A stretch of DNA of 59,854 nt from positions 1 through 59,854 of the forward strand of contig JAGRGD010000194.1 in assembly GCA_020445665.1 (NCBI GenBank), read 5' to 3'. Shown here one piece after another: positions 44,249 to 52,298 of the stretch. This DNA comes from Rhodocyclaceae bacterium. Lineage in GTDB: Bacteria; Pseudomonadota; Gammaproteobacteria; Burkholderiales; Rhodocyclaceae. Position numbers and translations under genes: made by a program. A model generated the notes under the pieces. That model was not told the origin of the DNA, ran no database searches, and was given only the letters and a program-made list of their open reading frames with translations. Numbering within the stretch: position 1 is the stretch's first letter; the number at the start of each line of letters is the position of its first letter.

Positions 44249-45496
44249 TCAGTCCTCGCTCTTGCGGTTGCCGTGCAGGCCGAGCTGCTTGAGCTTGCGG
44301 TAGAGGTGGGTGCGCTCGACGCCGGTCTTCTCCGCGAGCCGGGTCATGTTGCCGCCTTCGAGGCGCAGGTGGTGGCGGAAATACAGGCGCTCGAACTCCT
44401 CGCGGGCCTCCCTCAGCGGGAGGTCGAGGGAGAGGGGGTTACCGTTGTCGGCGGACTGGGTCTCGGAGAGCAGTGCGCTGGCGTCGTCGGTGCCGATCTC
44501 CTGGTCGAGGCTGGCCATCGCGAGTGACTTGACGGTGGCGCGCAGCTCCGGGTAGCCGCCCGGCCAGGTGTGGGTGCGGAGCATGTTCAGCACGCCGCTC
44601 GAGAAGCGGCGCATCGGCACCTCGCCGGACTCGATCAGCTGCTGCAGGATGAGGCCGGCCAGTTCCGGGATGTCATCCTTGATCTCGGGCAGGCCGGGCA
44701 GCGGCAGCGTGGTGTCGAACAGGCGGTCGACCAGGCCCAGGTCCCAACCCTCGGACAGGAAGTCCTCGCGGCTGCCCTCGGTGGCCACCACCAGGTGCAG
44801 GTTGTAGCGCTCGAGGCGGTCGAACAGAAAACCCAGATTGACGCGCTGATGACGGTTCAGCCGGCTGAGCTCTGGTACGAAGACGGTGCCACCGTTCACC
44901 GCGCCGAGACGCTCACCGTCGAGGGGGTCGAGGGAGGCGGACAGGTCGAACCAGGCGCCGCTGGCGCTTGGCACGCTGCGGGCGGCCAGTTCGGCAAGGC
45001 TGCCCGGGCCGACCTTGAGCAGCAGCGAGCGGGAGCCCTCGGTCAGCTGGTTGAGGCGGCGGCGCAGATCGCGCAGGGCCAGCGAGCGGGTCAGCGCGGC
45101 CAGCGTCGGGTGGCGCGGTGTCGCGGGCATGGCCCGGTGGGCGAGGCCGCGCTTGACCGCGGCGAGCAGCTTCTGCAGCGCAATCGGCTTCTCGAGGAAG
45201 TCGAGGGCGCCGATGCGGGTCGCCTCAACCGCGCTGTCGATGGTGCCGTGGCCCGACATCATGATCACCGGCATCTTCAGCTGGCCGTTGGCCGACCATT
45301 CCTTCAACAGCGAGATCCCGTCGGAGTCGGGCATCCAGATGTCCAGCAGGACGAGGTCGGGGCACAGCTCGTTGCGGATCTTGCGCGCCGCGCCCGCGTT
45401 CTCGGCGAGGAGCACATCGTGGCCTTCGTCCCGCAGGATTTCCGAGAGCAGTTCCCGGATGCCAACCTCGTCGTCGACGATCAGAATCTTTGACAT
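44249..45496 (-). CDS. ntrX: NtrX-like response regulator with degenerate AAA+ domain
   Basis: Regulator of 415 residues. The receiver is complete (VDDE pocket, Asp52 in LLDIWMPDSDG, Lys in FLEKPI). The central region is where NtrX proteins have a sigma-54 activator domain, but the Walker A site is replaced by KVGPGSLAELAARSVP and no GAFTGA loop is present. It should therefore neither hydrolyse ATP nor activate sigma-54. The C-terminal Fis-type helix-turn-helix (NMTRLAEKTGVERTHLYRKL) is intact. It is four bases from ntrY. It probably works as a direct DNA-binding repressor or activator, perhaps of redox or potassium genes, which is inference. Confidence 0.85.
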   Translation of the reverse strand: MSKILIVDDEVGIRELLSEILRDEGHDVLLAENAGAARKIRNELCPDLVLLDIWMPDSDGISLLKEWSANGQLKMPVIMMSGHGTIDSAVEATRIGALDFLEKPIALQKLLAAVKRGLAHRAMPATPRHPTLAALTRSLALRDLRRRLNQLTEGSRSLLLKVGPGSLAELAARSVPSASGAWFDLSASLDPLDGERLGAVNGGTVFVPELSRLNRHQRVNLGFLFDRLERYNLHLVVATEGSREDFLSEGWDLGLVDRLFDTTLPLPGLPEIKDDIPELAGLILQQLIESGEVPMRRFSSGVLNMLRTHTWPGGYPELRATVKSLAMASLDQEIGTDDASALLSETQSADNGNPLSLDLPLREAREEFERLYFRHHLRLEGGNMTRLAEKTGVERTHLYRKLKQLGLHGNRKSED

Positions 45497-45499
45497 TGT

Positions 45500-47644
45500 C
45501 TAGCCTGTTTCCGTGTTTCTCTCGGTACGCAGCCGGACCCGGATCTCGGCGCCGCCTGCCTCCCGATTGGTGATGCGTATGTCGCCCCCGTGCTCGTCGA
45601 CGATCTTCTTGACGATGGCCAGTCCCAGACCCGAGCCATGGGGCCGGGTGGTGAAATAGGGCTCGAAGGCCCGTGGCAGCACATCGGCCGGGAACCCCGG
45701 CCCGTTGTCCCGGACCTGGAGTGCCACGCGGCTGCCCGAGCGGCGGGTGGTCAGTTCGATGCTGGCGCCCGCTTCGCCCTGCTCCATGGATGTGGCGGCA
45801 TCCTCCGCATTCTGCAGCAGGTTGTGGATCACCTGGCGCAACTGTCCGGCGTCGCCGAGGACCGGTGGCAGATCCTGTTCGAGTTCGGCACGGACGCGCA
45901 CGGGCGAGGCCTCGTAGAGGGCGGCGACCTCGCGTACGAGCTGGTTCAGGTCGAGAGGGGAGAGCACCGGAGCTGGCAGTTTCGCATAGTCGCGAAACGC
46001 ATTCACGAGGTTCTTCATGGCCTCGACCTGGGTCACGATGGTGCGGCAGGAGCGCTCGAGCATCGCGCGGCGGTCCTCATCCAGGTGGCTGGCGAGCTTG
46101 TGCTCGAGGCGTTCGGCAGAGAGCTGGATTGGCGTGAGCGGATTCTTGATCTCGTGGGCGACCCGGCGGGCGACCTCGGCCCAGGCTGCGGTGCGCTGGG
46201 CTGAGATGAGGTGCGAGATGTCGTCAAACACCACCACGGTCCCACCGCCCGAGCCCTCGGGTAGCCTGGAGCCGTGAACCAGCAGGGTCTGAGGCAGGCC
46301 GTGCTCGCTGGTGAGCTCGATCTGGGAGTTCCAGTCCGCCTCGCTCTCCGCGAAGCCCTTGAGCACCGCATCGCGAAACTCGGGGTGGCGCGGCCACTGG
46401 GCCAGCTCCACCGATTCCATCCCGACCAGTTCGTCGGCGAGGATACTGGTGGCACCGGCGTTGGCAGCGCGCAGCGTGCCGTTCGGATCGAAGGCCAGCA
46501 CGCCGGTGGAGAGGTTCGCGAGCACGCTCTCCAGGTAGGCACGGGCGCCCTCCACTGCCATCCGGTTTCGCTCGGCCTGGCTGCGGGCCTCATCGAGCTG
46601 GCGCGTCATCTGGCTGAAGCTCTGGGTCAGCACACCGAGCTCGTCGTGGGCGGGCAAGGCGCGGCGGGGGGAGAAGTCGCCCTGGGCGACCGCCTGGGTG
46701 CCTTCGGCCAGCAGGCGCAGGGGCGCGGTCAGGCGACGGGCGAGAACCAGGGCGATGGCCATGGATGCAAAGAGGGCCAGCAGCAGGGTCAGTGTCAGCG
46801 TCAGCGTGAAGATCTGCTTGAGCCCCTGGCGGCCAAGGGACAGCTGCTGGTAGTCCTGGAAGGCCACCTGGACGTTGTCGGCGTGGCGGGCGATACGGTC
46901 GGGGACGGCCTGGGTCACCTGCATGAAGACCGGGTCGGCCAGGATCTGGCGCATCGGCAGCGCCACAATCACCCGCAGTCGCAGGCCGCCGTTGCCCACG
47001 CTCTCGATGGTGCGCATGCCCTGCTGGTCGCGGAGGCCGCGCAGTGTGATGGCATCGGGTATCTCGGGTGGCACGACTTCAGCCGTCGGGTCGACATCGG
47101 CCGACGACACCGCGAGCAGCTGGCGGGACGCGGTGAAGACGGTTGCCTGATCGGCGGCGATCTCTTCCCGCAGGCGGTTGAGGCGACCCAGATGCAGGCC
47201 GCTGCTGTCGGCCAGGGAGAGTGCGGCGATGTTGGCCTTGTCTTCGAGCTGTTCGAGCAGATAGTCGAAGCTGCTCTGGCCGAGGGCCAGGCCACCCTCA
47301 AGGGCGGAGTCCACCCGCACGTCGAACCACGACTCGATCGTTCGTACCGCGAACTGCATCGACACCGCGTAGATCAGGGCGCCCGGAATGATGGCCATGG
47401 CGGCGAACATGGCGACCAGGCGCAGCTTGAGGCGAGAGCCGAAGAGGGAAGACTGGTGTTCGCGCCACAGCTTGCGAAGCTGATAGAGGACCATGCCGCC
47501 GAGGCTGACCACGAGCACCCCGTTGGCCGCCAGCAGCAGCGGGTAGTTGCGCGCGAAAAGCGAGGTATTGGCGCTGGCTGATGCGAGCAGGAAGAGCAGC
47601 AGCCCGGCAATCGTCGCGGCGCCGGCGAGGAGCGCCGTCTTCAT
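45500..47644 (-). CDS. ntrY: NtrY-like sensor histidine kinase
   Basis: Membrane kinase of 714 residues. Three or four N-terminal hydrophobic segments (about residues 1-115), a large periplasmic loop (to about 295), another helix (TLTLTLLLALFASMAIALVL), then HAMP, PAS (YLESVLANLSTGVLAFDPNG), the H-box VAHEIKNPLTPIQLSAERL and an ATP-binding domain with NLLQNAEDA and GSGLGLAIVKKIVDEHGG. The layout matches NtrY. The start ATG overlaps the DUF4390 gene stop (ATGA). It phosphorylates the NtrX-like regulator encoded next to it. Confidence 0.92.
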   Translation of the reverse strand: MKTALLAGAATIAGLLLFLLASASANTSLFARNYPLLLAANGVLVVSLGGMVLYQLRKLWREHQSSLFGSRLKLRLVAMFAAMAIIPGALIYAVSMQFAVRTIESWFDVRVDSALEGGLALGQSSFDYLLEQLEDKANIAALSLADSSGLHLGRLNRLREEIAADQATVFTASRQLLAVSSADVDPTAEVVPPEIPDAITLRGLRDQQGMRTIESVGNGGLRLRVIVALPMRQILADPVFMQVTQAVPDRIARHADNVQVAFQDYQQLSLGRQGLKQIFTLTLTLTLLLALFASMAIALVLARRLTAPLRLLAEGTQAVAQGDFSPRRALPAHDELGVLTQSFSQMTRQLDEARSQAERNRMAVEGARAYLESVLANLSTGVLAFDPNGTLRAANAGATSILADELVGMESVELAQWPRHPEFRDAVLKGFAESEADWNSQIELTSEHGLPQTLLVHGSRLPEGSGGGTVVVFDDISHLISAQRTAAWAEVARRVAHEIKNPLTPIQLSAERLEHKLASHLDEDRRAMLERSCRTIVTQVEAMKNLVNAFRDYAKLPAPVLSPLDLNQLVREVAALYEASPVRVRAELEQDLPPVLGDAGQLRQVIHNLLQNAEDAATSMEQGEAGASIELTTRRSGSRVALQVRDNGPGFPADVLPRAFEPYFTTRPHGSGLGLAIVKKIVDEHGGDIRITNREAGGAEIRVRLRTERNTETG

Positions 47645-48204
47645 GGGATCGGTCGCGCGGTGGCCAGGAAGGTCCACTGCAGCCAGTCGGTATCCAGGTT
47701 CCAGTCGCTGCTCCCCAGGGCGCTGACCTGGAAGGGCTTGGGCAGGTGCGAGGTGTCGAGCCGGAAGCGGATGGCTGCGTCGAAGGATCGGCCGGGCTGG
47801 AGCTTCTTGCGGGGCAGGATGACCCATTCGCGCACCCGGCGCAGGGGAGCGAGGGCTTCGTCGAGGGAGTCGTAGGCCTGCTGGGTGTCGCCTTCGGCGA
47901 GCTGGTAACTGCGCGTCAGCGGGTGGTAGGACAGGCGGTAGGTGCGTTTGCGGCGGACCAGGCGTTCATCGAACCAGTACCAGCGGTCGCGACTGATCTC
48001 GACCTCGAAGACGAGGGTCAGGACGACGCCACGCTGGACGGCATCTTCGAGCCGGTCATTGAGGTCGAACAGCACGTCGGCCTCAAGCACGTAGGCGTCG
48101 TCTGCGGGCTGGATCGCGGCGTAGCCGAAGCGGGCATCCTCGGCCAGAGCGGGGGCGCTGGCCAGCGCCACGGCGACCAGCAGCGCGCTGATTGTGCCGC
48201 GCAT
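47641..48204 (-). CDS. DUF4390 domain protein
   Basis: Exported protein of 187 residues with a signal peptide (ISALLVAVALASAPALA). The mature part shows the DUF4390 pattern: YVLEADVLFDLNDRLEDAVQ, RGVVLTLVFEVEISRDRWYW and RLSYHPLTRSYQL. It is a conserved companion of ntrY in betaproteobacteria and probably acts on the periplasmic side of the kinase; its biochemical role is unknown. The start ATG at 48204, five bases after the rsmB stop, is preferred because it gives the signal peptide. Confidence 0.85.
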   Translation of the reverse strand: MRGTISALLVAVALASAPALAEDARFGYAAIQPADDAYVLEADVLFDLNDRLEDAVQRGVVLTLVFEVEISRDRWYWFDERLVRRKRTYRLSYHPLTRSYQLAEGDTQQAYDSLDEALAPLRRVREWVILPRKKLQPGRSFDAAIRFRLDTSHLPKPFQVSALGSSDWNLDTDWLQWTFLATARPIP

Positions 48205-48208
48205 GGCG

Positions 48209-49534
48209 TCAGTCAGCCTTCTTGAACAAAGCGTAGAAAAAGCCGTCATGGTCGGCACAGGGTAGCAGTTGTTGCTCCGGCAATCCGTCAAGGGATATTA
48301 CGCGGGCATCGGCGTGGCCGGCGCAGAACTGCTGGACTTGCGCCGAGTTCTCCTCCTCGAAAACCGAGCAGGTCGCGTAGAGCATTTTGCCACCCGGCCG
48401 CAGGGTCTGCCAAAGGCGATCCAGGATCTCGGCTTGCTGACTGGCGAAGCCGGCCACATCTTCTTCGCGGCGAAGCCACTTGATGTCGGGGTGGCGTCTG
48501 ACGACGCCGCTGGCCGAGCACGGCACATCGGCCAGAATGCGGTCGAACGGGATGCCGTCCCACCAGTGCGCGAGGTCACGGCAGTCCGCCACCTGAAGCC
48601 GGGCATCGAGGCCGAGGCGTTCGAGGTTGTCGCGGACGCGGTCGGTGCGCTCGGGGTCGAGCTCGAGGGCGACCAGGTCCACGTCGGCGGTTTCGAGGAT
48701 GTGGGCGGTCTTGCCGCCGGGCGCGCTGCAGGCGTCAAGGACGCGCTGCCCCGGGGCGAGATCGAGCCAGCCGGCTGCACGCTGGGCGCCCGGATCCTGG
48801 ACCGAGCAATCGCCTTCGGCAAATCCCGGGATGCGGCCGACCGGAACGGGCCGATCCAGGCACAGGGCGCCGCTGCCGTGCTTGCGGGCGCCGATGCCGG
48901 CGGCCTCGAGGCGGGCGAGAAGGAGGTCGGCTGCGACATGGCGCGGGTTCGCCCGCAGCGCCATGGGGGGCGGATGATTGGCGGCGTCGACCACGGTCTG
49001 CCATCGGTCCGGGTAGCGGGCACGCAGGCGCTCGAGCCACCAGGTCGGGTGGCGAAAGCGAGCCTCCTCGTCGGAGTTGATCTCCGCCTGAAGCGCTGCG
49101 TGGCGGCGAACGAGATTGCGGAGCACCCCATTGACCATGCCCCGGAGTCTGCCCCCGAGCAGTTCGCCCGAGGCGGTGACAGCCTGGTCGACCACGGTGT
49201 GCGCCTGCTCCGGGCGTTGATCGAGGCGGGTGGCGGCGACCAGCAGCAAGCCGTGGATCGGCGGGGGCGGCAGGCTGCGAAGCAGGGGCGCGAGGAGCGC
49301 TTCGCCGTAGCCCCAGGCGCGCAGGGTGGTGTAGGTCAGGTCCTGGATGGCGCCTCGCTGGGGGGCGCTGAGTTCAGGCGTCTCCTGCCACAGACGGGCA
49401 AGGGGTCGGGTCAGGTTCTGGCCCTCAAGCACTGCAGCGACGAGACCTGCTGCATGGTAGAGCGCCAGGGCGAGGCTGTCTGCCGGGAGCCGGGGGGCGC
49501 GTTGTCGGGCGCGGGGCTTCGATGGCGCGTTCAT
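48209..49534 (-). CDS. rsmB: 16S rRNA (cytosine-C5) methyltransferase RsmB
   Basis: SAM-dependent enzyme of 441 residues that methylates C967 of 16S rRNA (E. coli numbering). The N-terminal NusB-like helical domain (about residues 1-165) is followed by a Rossmann domain with the SAM motif DACSAPGGKT, the catalytic motif IV cysteine in DVPCSASGVVRRHPDIKW and the motif VI cysteine in YATCSVFEEENS. It starts the rsmB-DUF4390-ntrY-ntrX-trkA-trkH order typical of betaproteobacteria. The ATG at 49534 was chosen over a longer low-complexity extension. Confidence 0.93.
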   Translation of the reverse strand: MNAPSKPRARQRAPRLPADSLALALYHAAGLVAAVLEGQNLTRPLARLWQETPELSAPQRGAIQDLTYTTLRAWGYGEALLAPLLRSLPPPPIHGLLLVAATRLDQRPEQAHTVVDQAVTASGELLGGRLRGMVNGVLRNLVRRHAALQAEINSDEEARFRHPTWWLERLRARYPDRWQTVVDAANHPPPMALRANPRHVAADLLLARLEAAGIGARKHGSGALCLDRPVPVGRIPGFAEGDCSVQDPGAQRAAGWLDLAPGQRVLDACSAPGGKTAHILETADVDLVALELDPERTDRVRDNLERLGLDARLQVADCRDLAHWWDGIPFDRILADVPCSASGVVRRHPDIKWLRREEDVAGFASQQAEILDRLWQTLRPGGKMLYATCSVFEEENSAQVQQFCAGHADARVISLDGLPEQQLLPCADHDGFFYALFKKAD

Positions 49535-49610
49535 GAAGGCATCCGGGGTCTTGTGGGGCACCCGGGCTGGCGGCAGCGCGGCCGGCCGTGGCGGGTGGGG
49601 CCGGCTGCGG

Positions 49611-50480
49611 TCAGCGACCAATCAGCTGGCGAATGTAGTTCGGCAAAGCGGCGATGGCGTGGTGGGTCTCTCCATTGTAGTACTGGAGATGCTCGATTCC
49701 GCGGGCGTGGATGCGGGCATCCACTTCGTGGGCCGACACCGAGCCCGGATCGAGTTGGTCCGAGGCCATCGCGATTCCCCACAGCGTGCCGTAGAGCGGA
49801 ATGTGCACGAACATGGGCGTGACGTGGCGGAAGACCCGCGCGAGATCCTGCACGTGGCCACGGACCCGTTCGGGCTGAAAGAACGGGGAGCCGATGTGCA
49901 GGGTCATCGCGCCCTGGGCTGTCAGCAGGGCCTTGCAGTCGGCAAAGTAGCGCTCGGAATACAGTTCGGCGGCCGGGCCGATCGGATCCGTCAGGTCGAG
50001 CACGATCAGGTCGAAGGATTCGCCCCTGGCGGGCGCGGTCTCGCGCACATAGGCCAGGCCGTCGGCGACATGGAGCTCGAGCCGCGGGTCGTCGAGGGCG
50101 CCGCGGTGGATGCTGGCGAGGTGGTCGCGGGCGATGTCGATGACCTTGCCGTCCAGCTCGACGAGGACGACCCGTTCGATGCTGGGGTGCTTGAAGATCT
50201 CTTCGATCGACCCGCCGTCACCGCCACCGATGACCAGGGCCGTCCGGGGTGCCGGGTGGGTGATGGCGGCGGGGTGGATGATGTTCTCGTGGTAGAAGAA
50301 CTCGTCCCGCTCGGAGGTCATGAAGTAGCCGTCGAGGCGAAACAGGGTGCCAAGGAGAGGGCTCTGCCAGACCTCGTACTGTTGGTACGGTGTCTCGCCG
50401 GCCTCGATGAGGTGGCCTCCGAAAAAGAAAAACCCTGCTTGTTCGTGCAGGGCTTCGTCGATGCGCTGACTGGATTCCAT
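49611..50480 (-). CDS. speE: Spermidine synthase SpeE
   Basis: Aminopropyltransferase of 289 residues transferring the propylamine of decarboxylated SAM to putrescine. The nucleotide-binding motif is VIGGGDGGSIEEIFKH, with the acidic VVLVELDGKVIDIA following and VLDLTDPIGPA as the catalytic-Asp region. The N-terminal QYEVWQSPLLGTLFRLDGYF is typical. It is two bases from speD and likely co-transcribed with it. Confidence 0.93.
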   Translation of the reverse strand: MESSQRIDEALHEQAGFFFFGGHLIEAGETPYQQYEVWQSPLLGTLFRLDGYFMTSERDEFFYHENIIHPAAITHPAPRTALVIGGGDGGSIEEIFKHPSIERVVLVELDGKVIDIARDHLASIHRGALDDPRLELHVADGLAYVRETAPARGESFDLIVLDLTDPIGPAAELYSERYFADCKALLTAQGAMTLHIGSPFFQPERVRGHVQDLARVFRHVTPMFVHIPLYGTLWGIAMASDQLDPGSVSAHEVDARIHARGIEHLQYYNGETHHAIAALPNYIRQLIGR

Positions 50481-50482
50481 GC

Positions 50483-50869
50483 TCAGGCAGCCTCGAGAAT
50501 CTTGCCTCTCACCACCTCGTGATCCACGGTTTCGATCGGTGCGAGGGCTTCCAGAATCCGCCGATAGACCTGGCGGGCCAGGTCGCCATTGTCGCGACTG
50601 AAATTGCAGACATAGACGTCCAGTGTCACGTTTCCGGTCTCGGGCCAGGTGTGGATGGCGAGATGGGATTCGGCGAGGACGACCGTGCCGGTGACGCCTG
50701 CCTTGGCGCCGTCATCGTGGGCGAACTGGTAGAAGTAGCTGCCAAGGGGGGTCAGGCCGGCCGTGGCGCACTCGTCGACACACAGGCGCTCAAGGGTCTC
50801 GCGATCGAGCAGTAGCTCGTCGCGACACTGACAGCGGTAGAGGTCCGCAATCAGGTGAAGACCGTTCAT
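50483..50869 (-). CDS. speD: S-adenosylmethionine decarboxylase proenzyme SpeD
   Basis: Small prokaryotic-type SAM decarboxylase of 128 residues; it self-cleaves between Glu and Ser in the LAESHLAIHTWPE motif and produces the pyruvoyl group. The pocket residues are in the MNGLHLIADLYRC and NFSRDNGDLARQVY blocks. It supplies decarboxylated SAM to the next gene, speE. The start ATG at 50869 is chosen because an AGGAG site precedes it, rather than the ATG at 50884. A TGCTATAAT promoter lies upstream. Confidence 0.93.
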   Translation of the reverse strand: MNGLHLIADLYRCQCRDELLLDRETLERLCVDECATAGLTPLGSYFYQFAHDDGAKAGVTGTVVLAESHLAIHTWPETGNVTLDVYVCNFSRDNGDLARQVYRRILEALAPIETVDHEVVRGKILEAA

Positions 50870-50908
50870 CGGCGCGCTCCTCATTTAAGCGTAATACGAA
50901 AGGGCGAG

Positions 50909-50917
50909 ATTATAGCA
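50909..50917 (-). promoter_or_regulatory. Extended -10 promoter of speD-speE
   Basis: The minus strand reads TGCTATAAT, a consensus TATAAT with the extended TGn upstream. The start would be near 50902, about 33 bases before the chosen speD start. No good TTGACA is placed 17 bases upstream, which fits an extended -10 promoter. A parS site lies about 70 bases further upstream. Confidence 0.65.
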
Positions 50918-50985
50918 GTTAGTTTCGTGCAAACGTGGTTTGCTTTCAGTGACTTGGGCTGGTTTTGCTGTGACCGCTTCTCCTG

Positions 50986-51001
50986 TGTTTCACGTGAAAC
51001 A
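50986..51001. other. parS site (ParB-binding, perfect palindrome)
   Basis: The 16-base palindrome TGTTTCACGTGAAACA matches the bacterial chromosomal parS consensus exactly. parS sites cluster near the replication origin and nucleate ParB for origin segregation and SMC loading. This one lies upstream of the speD promoter, about 5.3 kb from dnaA. parA and parB are not in the window. Confidence 0.93.
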
Positions 51002-51095
51002 CGGCTGGCCTCATGTGCCGGCGGTGATGACTTGCGTGGCTATCCCGTGCGGCCCTTCGCCGTGCGCCGAGCGTTATGGCCTATTAACCAAGCAA

Positions 51096-51318
51096 GCAAA
51101 CAGGCGACGATCGCGGGCAGGTCTTCCTGCCCCTTCAAGGGCGAGGGCGGGAATTCGCAAGGCGCCGCCTTGCGCAGCCAGCGCGGATCGCCTTTGGAAA
51201 GCCGGCAGTGGACGGGCTGGGGTGGGGATGGGGCAAGGCGCGTGACTCAACCCCATCCCCCTACTGTCCTCCCCCTTAAAGGGGGAGGGAGGCCTGCCCG
51301 CGATCGTTGCCTGTTTGC
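51096..51318. repeat. Imperfect inverted repeat / possible MITE-like intergenic element
   Basis: The arms 51096-51146 and 51268-51318 are reverse complements over about 51 bases with only some six mismatches; GCAAACAGGC and ATCGCGGGCAGG are shared exactly. Within the spacer are GGGGATGGGG and CCCCATCCCC, an inner inverted pair around 51225-51260. Arm ends also carry the CTTAAAGG-type hairpin. No ORF is convincing inside. It may be an inactive transposable element or a repetitive extragenic element, and a transcript would fold into a long stem. Confidence 0.75.
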
Positions 51319-51437
51319 CTCCCGCCCTAGTAACAGGCACCGGGGTGCGGCCACTTGAAGTGGCGGAGGGTGCGGAGTGGTCTGGGCTCTGGCCCTCGGC
51401 GGAGGCGCCCCTCTCGTTTGCTGTGGCCGGCGCCCGA

Positions 51438-52226
51438 TCAGATCAGGTCGGAGGCCAGTTTAAGAATCAGCACGCAGACCACGAAGAGGAACACCTTTCG
51501 GACGAATCCGCTGCCGTGCTTGAGCGCGAGCCGGCTGCCGACCACGGCGCCAGATAGATTGGCGGCGGCCATCAGCCCGGCGGCAAGCCAGAGTACGGAA
51601 CCGTGAGCGGCGAAAAACAGGATAGCGGCGAGGTTCGTGGCGACGTTGACCAGCTTGGCCATGGCGGACGCCCGCAGGAAATCCATGCCCAGGAAGCGGA
51701 TGAAGGCAAAGATCAGGAAGCTGCCTGTGCCGGGGCCGAAGAACCCGTCGTAGAAGCCGATCAGTGCTCCCGCACCGATCGCGATTCGCCGCTGGCTGGA
51801 GGTAGTGAGGCCGGTCTCCCGCTGGAGAGATCCGAAGTCCTTCTTTGCGAAGGTATAGATAGCCACTGCGATGAGCAATAGAAGCACAAGCGGGCGAAGG
51901 GCATCCGGGGGAAGCAGGGCGACGGATCGCGCGCCGAGCCAGGATGCGATGAAGGCTGCCACGATAGCGGGCCACGCCAGGCGCCAGTCGATGTCGATGC
52001 GGCGAGCGTATTGCCAGGCGGCGGAACTCGTTCCCACGACGCTTGCCAGTTTGTTGGTGCCGAAGATGACGGCGGGTGCGGTGTTTGGGAAGGCGCTGAA
52101 GAGCAGGGGGATCTGCACCAGGCCGCCACCTCCAACGACGGCATCGACGAGGCCAGCGAAGAATGCGCCCATCGCGATGATGAGCAGGAGGGTGGTGTCG
52201 AGGGCCGGGAGGGTGAGTTCAGGCAT
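51438..52226 (-). CDS. TSUP (TauE/SafE) family membrane transporter
   Basis: Membrane protein of 262 residues with about eight helices. It belongs to the sulfite exporter TauE/SafE family: the first half has GAFFAGLVDAVVGGGGLVQIP and GTNKLASVVGTSSAAW; the second has GFYDGFFGPGTGSFLIFAF and KLVNVATNLAAI. The substrate may be a sulfur oxyanion or sulfonate. A parS site lies only five bases upstream of the ATG, in the place of the ribosome site. Confidence 0.88.
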   Translation of the reverse strand: MPELTLPALDTTLLLIIAMGAFFAGLVDAVVGGGGLVQIPLLFSAFPNTAPAVIFGTNKLASVVGTSSAAWQYARRIDIDWRLAWPAIVAAFIASWLGARSVALLPPDALRPLVLLLLIAVAIYTFAKKDFGSLQRETGLTTSSQRRIAIGAGALIGFYDGFFGPGTGSFLIFAFIRFLGMDFLRASAMAKLVNVATNLAAILFFAAHGSVLWLAAGLMAAANLSGAVVGSRLALKHGSGFVRKVFLFVVCVLILKLASDLI

Positions 52227-52231
52227 GGTGA

Positions 52232-52247
52232 TGTTTCACGTGGAACA
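52232..52247. other. Second parS site (one-base variant)
   Basis: The sequence TGTTTCACGTGGAACA matches the parS consensus TGTTNCACGTGAAACA when read on the minus strand. It lies 1.2 kb from the perfect parS at 50986 and close to mnmE and dnaA. It ends five bases upstream of the TSUP start codon, so ParB binding could repress that gene. Two sites of this kind so close to dnaA are strong evidence of an origin-proximal segregation region. Confidence 0.9.
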
Positions 52248-52298
52248 CGTCTGCTCGAGGCTGCAGGGTAGCGTGTGCGCTGCGGTCGACCTGGCTGC

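Larger units (their letters stand above)
50870..51437. other. Gene-free region between speD and the TSUP gene
   Basis: This 568-base stretch contains the speD promoter, a perfect parS site and a 223-base inverted repeat. Several open frames run through it, but all are low-complexity or shadow-like and none has an acceptable ribosome site or a recognisable protein product. I see no RNA gene in it. Its right end runs into the stop of the TSUP gene. Confidence 0.7.
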
